The position numbers and the translations under genes were made by a program. From assembly GCF_004210375.1 (NCBI RefSeq), contig NC_134831.1:1-64000 (forward strand): a DNA stretch of 64,000 nt, given 5' to 3'. Source of the stretch: Tachypleus tridentatus. Its lineage: Eukaryota > Arthropoda > Merostomata > Xiphosura > Limulidae. The notes beneath the pieces were generated by a model, which saw only the letters and a list, made by a program, of their open reading frames with translations, was not told where the DNA came from and did not search any database. This document shows positions 48,157 through 58,100 of this stretch, piece after piece; the stretch's first letter is position 1, and each line of letters starts with the position of its first letter.

Positions 48157-48253
48157 CCATCATGGCGGTCAGCAGTAACTAGGTCAAGAGTGACGTCACA
48201 CGCCAAACCTCTATAGCCTTCGAATAGCTTTGTGCGACATTCAAAAAACAAAC

Positions 48254-48851
48254 TATTGAAATCATATTAGTTTTGAAGAACAAAATATTTGATACAGCTA
48301 ATTGTAGTCATTAATCCCTATATAACACCATGGAATGCAGTATTTGTCACACAAGTTATATATGTGAATATTCTTTAACTGATTTTTCAATTTAAATATT
48401 GTTACAGTGTTTATACATTTATAATTACTCAATTATAATTTATGTATCATGAGACATCTGTTAGCAGTCTTATTATGGTTGATATCATAAATACCGACTA
48501 AGACTTGTATTGTCAGAAGAAATTGCAAAGCAAAACTTCGTATACATTTTATTTGCTTTTACCTAAATTTCAAGTTGAAATCTCAGGCAAGTGTTGTTAT
48601 TGTTTATTAAATCTAAATTATGCAAAACATAAACATGATTATAATTTCTCAGTTCAAGGGTCTTTCACACTACAGAAAGCAATAAACTTTGCAATCATTA
48701 TTGTTAGTAAAACGTTTTTCCACCGAACAATGTTACTTCAGTTCATGACGTCATTCAAACAAGAATACTTTGTACGCATAGTAACACTGATATTTCACTT
48801 AGAAACAATACAGAAAGTGATTTACAAAGCGTACAGTGCAAAGAGAATTCA
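48254..48851 (+). promoter_or_regulatory. Upstream region of the Ig/Cys-rich gene
   Basis: About 600 bp between the SINE tail and the first recognised start codon. It probably contains the promoter and 5' UTR of the gene starting at 48852, or a further upstream exon. No TATA box or other specific element can be assigned with confidence. Confidence 0.3.
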
Positions 48852-49152
48852 ATGGCTAATTACACTCAATTATTTTATATTTTCGCTAATTTCCTGCTTG
48901 TTTCAGGTTTTAAATTCGTCTACGAAACTGAACGTGGTTCTACTCTCACATTAATTTGTTCAAACCGAGCTTATAAAAGAGCGAGAGAAGAACCAGTAAT
49001 TTGGTTCTCAAATCTCAATGAACAAGTTATTAACAGTGAGAAAACGCAAATAAAATACGGTGGCAAATTAGTGCTAACCGACATCCAATTTGAAGACGCG
49101 GGAATTTACACATGCAAAAATCGTGAAGGTGATTACAAACATGATGTCAGAG
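48852..49152 (+). CDS. Exon 1: signal peptide and Ig domain
   Basis: ATG at 48852 gives MANYTQLFYIFANFLLVSG, a typical signal peptide. An I-set/V-like Ig domain of about 80 residues follows: LTLICSN (first Cys), VIWF (core Trp), GGKLVLTDIQFEDAGIYTC (D-x-G-x-Y-x-C motif with the second Cys). The exon ends CAGAG|GTAAAT at 49152/49153, phase 1, as is usual for Ig-domain exons. The start was chosen because the hydrophobic leader follows it directly, although an upstream non-coding exon cannot be excluded. Confidence 0.85.
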
Positions 49153-52100
49153 GTAAATTCAAGGTTGTTTTTTTTAAAGACCGTATTTTCATTTATTAAA
49201 CGACACTAATTTAACAGAAATAACACCTAAATCGAAATCGTCCATCTTGCTTTTAAATTTCTTTCAGCCATAACCTTTTCGTTTGATATTTCACTCACCA
49301 TGTGTATTGATTAAAAATAATAATTGTCTGTATATACGTAAGATTACACTGTGTTAGAAAATTTTTACCTTTACTTGTTTCTGGGCACAAAATGTTATTT
49401 TCTAATCGCTTATGCCTAAAGTAAATGGAAAAGGTCTATTCTCTTCAAACTTTGCTTTTGTGACTTGGGAGCGTGTATAACGAAAACCTGATGGGAGAAT
49501 ATATTTGAGGGCTGATACCTGAAAGGGATTTATATTTCTGTCGCAAATCTCGAAAAAGTGCTTGCTTCTAAATATTTTTGTATAACTTTAGTATAAATAC
49601 ATGTAAATCTTGATTCATATGCTGTTAGGGCTCGGCATGGCCAAGTGTGTTAAGGCGTGCGACTCGTAATCTGAGGGTGGCGGGTTCGCATCCCAGTCGC
49701 GCCAAACATGCTCACACTTTCAGCCGTGGGGGCATTATAATCTGATGGTCAATCCCACTTTTCGTTGATAAAAGAATAGCCCAAGAGTTGGCGGTGGGTG
49801 GTGATGACTAGCTGCCTTCCCTCTAGTCTTACACTGCTAAATTGGGGACGGCTAGCGCAAACAGCCCTTGAGTAGCTTTGTGCGAAATTCACAAACGATC
49901 CTATATTGTTTTATTCAGACATTATGTAAATTTGCCCGTTTCTACATGTGTATTGACTACAAAATTATTTATATTGCCCATGTATACGAAAGATTATGTT
50001 GACAGTAGTATCACTTTTAACTTAATTATTTCACAATAAAAATTTCATGTTATGTGTTACGTTTTTGTAAACAACCAAGCCGGGTGTTCATACAAAGAAA
50101 AAAGAAAGTTAATTCTGTCATTAATTATCGTTTGCAAAGCATTTGTATTCATTGGTTAGAGCTATGGAATTCCTGATTTTTCTCTTACAGAGCTTGGTAG
50201 TTAATGAGGCTAAAAGTAAACAAGATACTCTCTGACAAATCAACCTTAGGAATTCAAAGATTTGGTTAAAAATTTGAAACTCTTATTGACACACTACACT
50301 TTCAATCTATTTAAAGTTTCTATACAGTAGTTTCAAACTGCCAATACCACTGCCGTTCGATTTTTCCTTTTTCTTTTTTTTTTTGCTAGCTTAGCTCTGC
50401 CCCTTACTAGTACAGAGGTAAGTCTACGGATTTACAACGCTAAAATGAGAGGTTCGAATCCCATCGGTGAGCTCAGCAGATAGCCCGACGTGGCTTAGCT
50501 GAAAGAAAACACACAAACATAAACAACTCAGCTCTACATTTATTTTTACATATACAAATTAGATATTTTCGTTCTTACCATAAATGGATGTTTCTTTAAT
50601 AGTATAAGGTTTTGATGGGGAGTGCAGAGGTTAGTGAAGCCTAATAATTATGTTTAACGTCACATTTGCTCGCAAATATTTCTGCCTCATTTTTCTCAAT
50701 TTGCTCATTACCGATTTTAAGTCAGTGGTGTGCGAAAATCTCGTTTTAGGAGATTTCTTTAATGCTAGAACCCGTTAGTAGGTCTCATTTATAGCGATCA
50801 AAAATATTTTTTCTTTATTCGTTGTAAAATATGTACAGGATGGGTAGAAAATGTTTAAGTTGGCGAAGCAATGATATTACACGATGATTTAATGTTTAAA
50901 CTGGAATAAATGTGACTGAATAATTTCTTTGGTTAAAAGGAATTTTGATTAAAACTTCATTTGTTAAAACTGGTGTTTTCTTTTAAATTGATCCTCTTAT
51001 TCTTGTGATTCAGTATTTTCAAATGACTTGCAAATACGTTGTTTTTCACATTCTTTATGAATAGATTTAAATCCAAGTCGTATAAGTATGTGTTTAGTTT
51101 AAGTAAAGTGCATATTTACAGAGAAAAATAGAAGCAAAAACTCACAGATTAAAAACGTGTAATATAATCTATTGTACCATTTAATCATTCATTAAAAAAC
51201 GTTACGATTATAGTCTTATAATCGAACTGATAAGCAACCAGTTTTGACTGCAAACAGATAAAATTAGTTAACACTTGGGCCTGGCATGGCCAAGCGCGTA
51301 AGGCGTGCGACTCGTAATCCGAGGGTCGTGGGTTCGCGCCCGCATCGCGCTAAACATGCTCGCCCTCCCAGCCGTAGGGGTGTATAATGTGACGGTCAAT
51401 CCCACTATTCGATGGTAAAAGAGTAGCCCAAGAGTTGGCGGTGGGTGGTGATAACGAGCTGACTTCCCTCTAGTCTTACACTGCTAAAGTAGGGACGGCT
51501 AGCACAGATAGCCCTCGAGTAGCTTTGTGCGAAATTCCAAAACAAACAAACAAACAAAAAAAGTTAACACTTAACTTTAAATAACTATGTTCATGGAGTT
51601 ATTGTTTTAATGAAATAGTCTTCCGATGGGACAGCGGTAAGTCAATGGATTTACAACGCTAAGATTAGGAGTTCGATTGCCCTCGGTGGACACAGTAAAT
51701 AGCCCGATGTGGTTTTGCTATAAGAAAAACTATGTGTGCTTGATCATTCGAAAAGCTTTTCATTCTCTACAGTTAATTAGAAAGTTAAGTTCTTGCTTTC
51801 TACTCCAAGTAAGCTATCAAATATATTAGACAAAAGCGAAAGATTAAATCACACTTACAGTTGAAGGTCCCTACATATAGTTGTCAGATTTTCATGTATT
51901 ACACGTGGACTGATATTAATACAGCTACAATATACAGCTGCATTTCTTTTCAATTTGTTTAAACATTTTCAAGGTACCTCTAATTGTAGCTGTAGTAATG
52001 TCAGTCCGCGTGTAATAAATGAAAATCTGATAACTGTGTAGGGACCACAAACTGTAAGTGTGAGGTAATCTTTTGCTTTTGTTTAATAGATTTGATAGCT

Positions 52101-55100
52101 TACTCAGAGTAGAAAGCAAGAACTTAACTTTCTATTTGCGGTCACATACAGTGCTTGTACTAATTTAGCTAACTCCGATCTACTGTTTTCCACTGTAAAA
52201 GCCAACTACTGTTAATTATTCTGAATTTTGTCATTGAAAACTAACATCTCAGCTCTTGTTTTATATATTTTATTTTGTTTTTCTCTGATATGTATTGATA
52301 TATTAGTGATGCTTACCAATGATCTGGATACTTTTCTAATCATGGTTTTCAGTTGGTTGAGTCAAATAATTCATATTATTCGTTTGTTCACCTACAAAGT
52401 AAATAATTTCTTTATGGAGTTGTCTCTGCTGATCAAACTGTTGTTACTGCACCAGATAGGAATTTTAAAATACTCAAATCTACGTTAAGTAAACTGTGTT
52501 TTTATCAATTTCGTTCATAAAACGACACATTATCTTTTATATCATTTAATTATAATGATAATTGAACTGTCTTGTCTTCATATGATAGTTTTTAACAGCC
52601 TTCGTGTAATTTCCTATTAATACTATCTGCATTACTCTATTCTCAGAATATTTTGTAAATTATAAAATCTTGAAAATTAAAAGTATCATCTTCAAACTAT
52701 AATACATCGAACAAGATTTATTAAATCTTATTAATATAGATATCAAAGTGTTTTTTTATATTGGTTTAATGTGTGTTTGCTCTTGTATTACAAGGAATTA
52801 TTTGGTTTATTGTCTAGTGATGTTGGATTCTCTGTTTAGTATTTAAATGTTACCTGAAAAATATTTATTTGAGTTGCAGTGTTAAATTTAAAAACGTGAG
52901 ATTTTATTTTTTTGTGTTACATGAATGTTGTTTTGAGTTTCGGGCTTGTTTCTCTGACGTAAAATACGTGGAAGTTGCCATAAAGTATTTTATAAATGAC
53001 ATTAGTATTGTATTTGCTTTATTTTTTTACAAGAATTTAAGTATTTTGTTTATTGTATTTTGGGTTATTGACTGGGTGAGTATCGTGTTGTTGACTGAGG
53101 TTTCTCTATATCACCGTATCTCAAATCTCCTTCCTAATCGCTTTATAACCTAAAAACGTCGAATTATATATGAGTTTTGTAATAAAAAGTTTTAAATTAC
53201 CCATTGTAGAATGTCTGCAAAATTTGTTAGCTTCAAGTGAGTTCCTCAGAAATATAAATGCATGAAATAGATTATGACAACAATGTTAAAAGTACTTACA
53301 ATGAATTATTACATTAGAGATAACATGAAATCAGTTTTTCTTAATTTTCATGAGAGGAAGTGTCGATGTTGAAGTGTGGTATGAATAACTATTGGTAAAC
53401 ATATCGACATATAATTACTATAAATGTTACCATCAATACTACACATTCTAAAGATAAACCTCACGACTCTTTGTTCGTCCATATAGTGGTCCAACTAATA
53501 AGGACTCCAGTAATGGTTGCACAACTCCAAGGTGCAGATGTTGATATTGACAGTTATAATATACTCTTGGAAGATGCATCACATTCCATTAGTTGATGCT
53601 GAATATGCCCTGAAATAACTTTTTCAGGGCAGTGATGAAGACGAACTCGTAATCTTGTCGGTACTCCTGTAATAAACATACAGTATTAGTCAGAGGCTGC
53701 TACTGATGTTCATAGCAATAATAGTTTATAGGGATTAGTAAGCCATACCAAAACAGTTTTGAATGTGCAACCTGGCATATAATGTGACTTAATCTGATAT
53801 AAAGTTACGGCAGAACAGAATTTATCAGAACAACTTCATGATATAGCTTAACATTTCGTAAATGGTGTAATGTGACCGAAAATTGGTTGCTTTTGGGAAA
53901 GGTATGTAACAGACCTTTTCAATGTAAATTTTTATATGCCCAAATCATGAAAATATATTCAAATGAGAATTTAAAATATTCGAAACAAAGATATATATTG
54001 TACTTAAGAGCATCGAAAAAATAATTTTGGTTCGCCAGAACAATTCGGAAAAAGACCTGCAACAAGTCGTACGAACACAAATGTCAGAGACAAAAACCGC
54101 TGAAGTGTCCCAGGCGACGGTACGTAAAAAAATATTCCAGTTTTCTAACCGCTGAGTAATTAGATAGATATGCACACACAGACATACCAGTCACGTGACT
54201 GATGTAGTAATTATAGATTTCTATGTGATCAAAGACGAGATGGATTGTGGTAAACCTGTAGAGAGAAGTGATGAGGCTCCAAAGTTATTTTGATATAATG
54301 AACTCAACTTGTGAATGTTGAAGCAAAATCTTATGAACTGTAAAGATACAAATCATATCTACGAAGTTTTTTAAGAACGTATTTTGAATAAACAATACTT
54401 TAAATTTACAGTGAAAGGTGTTAGATCGCAATATTATTTATCTTGATAAATCCACAAAATATTAAGTATTTGCTTTTATATTAATTTCATATGAAAAATT
54501 TTCTCGGAATGCATATCACGCATTTTCTGCATTATACGGATATTATTTGATATTTTGTTGTTTGCAAGACACAATCATACACTGATACATTTTCATACCT
54601 GATATTAACATAAACAGTGACAACAGTTTCACGTTTAACTGTGACAAATAAGAATTTTGCAAGGGAAACACCAACGGAAATCTAATGTATCAATAATAAA
54701 AAAGATTGTGTGTAATTTTATAAACTTCCAAGTTTGTGTGATTAGTTTCATTAGTTAACTCCATTAGGAAGTACATAAAGAAACAAAAGTCTACTGTTAA
54801 GAAACTGTTTTGACACGTTTTATTTTTCTCACGAAAAGTAACATTTATGTTGTTATTTTACAGAGTGAATCATAATTAATAGTATAACTAGTGCGTCGTG
54901 CTCATTGTGAAAAACCTTAAAATTCAAACGGTGACACAAAAGGTGCTTACAAAAATATTAACTCTCTGTTGTTTTCTCCAGTGTATGTTCCAGCCGAGAA
55001 TCTCAACTGTACTCGAGGATACCAAAGAGATGTTTACAGGTGTTGTAAGTATATATGATACTCAATTACTTTAAACTGTTCACATTAAACACAAATAGAT

Positions 55101-58100
55101 GAAAGACTTTTAAAAATATGGAATTTTGGTTAAACAAATACGTTTTTTGACACTAAAGACGTTGTTAGAACGATAAAAAATTAACACTGGGTAAATAAAT
55201 GTTTAGCTATGTACTTTTAACGCTTTTAGATCCATGTCCTCCTGGTCACTATGACAATGGATTCCAAACTCACTGCCTGCCGTGTCCAGGAGGGACTTAC
55301 ATGACATCATTTGCTGCTGACGCCTGTATACCTTGTCCTGGAGATAAAATTACTGATGAAGAAGGGGCTGATAATAAAGATCTTTGTAGAAGTAATGGAA
55401 CAAAAGGGTTTTAAAGTTTTCTTTTATTGTTTCCTTAACATTTTAAAGATGTTTATTTTTGTTCAGGCAGATTGTTATAATACGATACTTCTTCATAACT
55501 TTCATGGTTTTTAATGTATTAAAAAGCTTTGCTTTTACTGAGAAATCATACTACTCTTTTTAAAGATGAGCTCAAACACTTACGACAAATAGTATTGAAT
55601 AGCTGTCTTACCTCCAGTGTATCATTTCAAAATTAGGAACGGCTAGCGCTGAAAGCCCTCGTTCAGCTATCCGCGAAATTGAAAAACAAATATAACGGTG
55701 TCTCGATAGCACATCTGTGTGCGTCACATTATTACTAAAAGACCAAAGATATTTCACTAAAACAGTGTATGTTCCAAAACATAATTTAAATCTATGTTTA
55801 ATATGTTTATTTTGTGTACATAATGTCGTTTTGTAATAAAAGAAAGTAATTTGTCCAAATACAAAACAAATGTCTTAATATAAGATTATAATAACATTGG
55901 ATTATCAAAACGTTAGCGCCGTCTCGTAAGTTCTGAACAAAACTATTAGAAAGAATTGTTACAAAGTAAGCGAAAAAACTTCATGAGCAGTGACGTACGA
56001 CGTCCAGTGTTTGTGGTCAAAATGGTGTCGTTCTTTATCTGGTAAATTTACAGTAAAGACAAATTTGTAAAAATTACAATTGTTAATAGTGTTATAAAAA
56101 CGCAGAAACTACCATTCAGTGGATACGATTCGATAGCAAAATATAATTGTGTACCATAATAAGTGAAGAAGCTAATTATAAAACTTAATTCAGTAAATGA
56201 ATAGCGATTAAACAAACTGGCTTTATTAAGTAGTCAATGGAAAGACGGTTTGTTTAATTTGTGTTATATATTCTTACAATTTAAGTGAATCGAAGTTGAT
56301 TTTACTCACTGTGTTATACTGAGTTGTATAATATGTAAATTATCGTAAAGAAAATGTCGAGATTTTTCTTATATCGTCTGATCACGTGTGTTTGGAATGG
56401 GAAGTCAGTAGGTTTCGTGATATATCGTCTCACAATGTAAATATGTTGGAAAACCTAGTTGATTTCCCGTTATATAACTATATAGTTATTGTTATTACAC
56501 AACTGTACTATTTGTCTACTAGTAAGGAGCTCAACTAATATAACAGGCGTCATTTTTCTTTGATAATTATCTGTTTAATGTGTAAAGATAAAATGTATAT
56601 ATACAGTTGTCAAATTGTAAAGGTTGTTATCAATGTTTAATATGAAAATATATTATAAATGTAAGAAATATCATATTTATTTAATTGAAATTTTTAATAT
56701 GTTAAACCAAGTTTATATTTGAGCTTAAAGAATTATACACTTCCCTATTATTATGAAGTTACATTTGAAGTATTCTTTCTGTTTTATGTAATCGATACAA
56801 TGTGTAAAACGGTTTTAAAAAACAACTCTCTCTCTCTTAAGATCCAACTGATATGGTTCTCAAGATTACTTTCCCCCTGGGCGACCAAACCTACAGTTGT
56901 GAGGTATCCTTGGTGGATGGAAGAGCTGACACTAATTTCGATTTGTCTTATTGCTTTGTGGTAAGTTACAAGTTATCTTCCAGTTCTTGCTAATTAAAGT
57001 ATGTGGAACAGGGGTGAGAGAGCATCTGACCTCAATACCCAATTATCTTTTAATTGAATAGTAGGGTTGGATATTTGAAAATGTCAAGTGTTTTCAGTGC
57101 CCCTTTGGTAGTTAATTTGTGAAAACACTAATGTGAACCTTGTAAAGCTGAATATGTTTAATTAACCTTACAAATGAGGTCAAAATAACTTTTCAATTAT
57201 AGTTAACACTTCTTACGGAACTTCTACATGGTGATTTATCAAGTGTTTTTGTAGATCTGTTTGCTTACGATAAAACCAACAAAAAAGACAACTATTTAGA
57301 GTTAATCTTTAATAGTATTGTTTATATAGAAAACTGAAAGAAAAAAATCGCGTTTTTATTTCTCATTTAATTTTTATTATTTAGTGTTCTTTGTTGTTTC
57401 TGCAATGTGAATGAAAGAGCCCGGGGCAAATGGAAAGCTCTAAAAAAAACCGCATCCTCGGGTCTTGTGGTGTTTTTGCCTACACGAAGCTAGGAGACCA
57501 GGAGCTTGAAACTAAAAAGATCACCCCCAGTGAATTAGACATTTTGGAAGCTGTTTCCATGATCCCTGAGTGTGAGAAGGCCCCAACAAATAAGTTCAAT
57601 AAAAGAGAAACTAATGTGGTATTAAAGGAAAAGCAAACAGAACCAACCATATTGCAGACAATAAATGAAAATCACTCAGTAGAAAAGAAACCAGAAAGAG
57701 CAGAAAACGTGAGCAAGCCTGCTTCAAGTCCTGATAAAACTGAATTAAAGACACGCGTTGAGACAATCGTGAATAATGAGAAACCTGAAGAGACATTAAA
57801 ATCTGATTCACTGACAACGGTTCGTATACGTTTAAAATTCTTTTACTTTATAGTACTCAGTATTATACAGCATAAATATATAACCATTAATAAATAGGAT
57901 GCGCTCTTAATATTAAACTTTCACTTCGTACAAGTTAATTTATACCTACATATATATATATATATTGCAAGAAGCAACTGAAATATAATGGAATTAATAG
58001 CACATTATTAATGTTAATGCAAAATTACTGTTATAAAATAATTACAACCATTCTGATACTTAATTTCTGTGAATATCTGTATCTGGTTCAAAACTGAATT

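Larger units (their letters stand above)
45708..48214. mobile_element. Two-gene DNA transposon (THAP + SWIM), ISL2EU-like, internally deleted
   Basis: The element is 45710-48212, about 2.5 kb, or 2.2 kb without the later SINE. The ends are AGAGGTTT and, inverted, AGAGGTTT, flanked by AT (45708-45709, 48213-48214). Both ends carry a GTGACGTCAC/GTCACGTGAC-like palindrome and ACCGCCAT..TGGGTGGCA about 65 bp in. Two genes face each other: a SWIM-finger gene on plus starting at 45844 and a THAP gene on minus starting near 48117. They meet near 47105, so the C-terminal parts of both, where nuclease and DDE domains would lie, are deleted. THAP-plus-DDE with a SWIM/YqaJ partner and 2-bp AT duplications fits what I recall of ISL2EU elements. 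Structure is read directly; family assignment is an inference. Confidence 0.75.
45476..48253 (+). repeat. tRNA-derived SINE (main family), split by a DNA transposon
   Basis: The 5' part, 45476-45707, has a tRNA-like head with CTCGTAA and GGTTCGAATCCCGG (subfamily 1). It stops within AGCACAAAT. The missing 3' end (AGCCTTCGAATAGCTTTGTG, then CGACATTC and an A-rich tail) resumes at 48215. The join, with one AT kept, recreates the family consensus ...AGCACA.ATAGCC.TCGA.TAGC exactly, proving that the element at 45710-48212 was inserted here. Confidence 0.95.
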
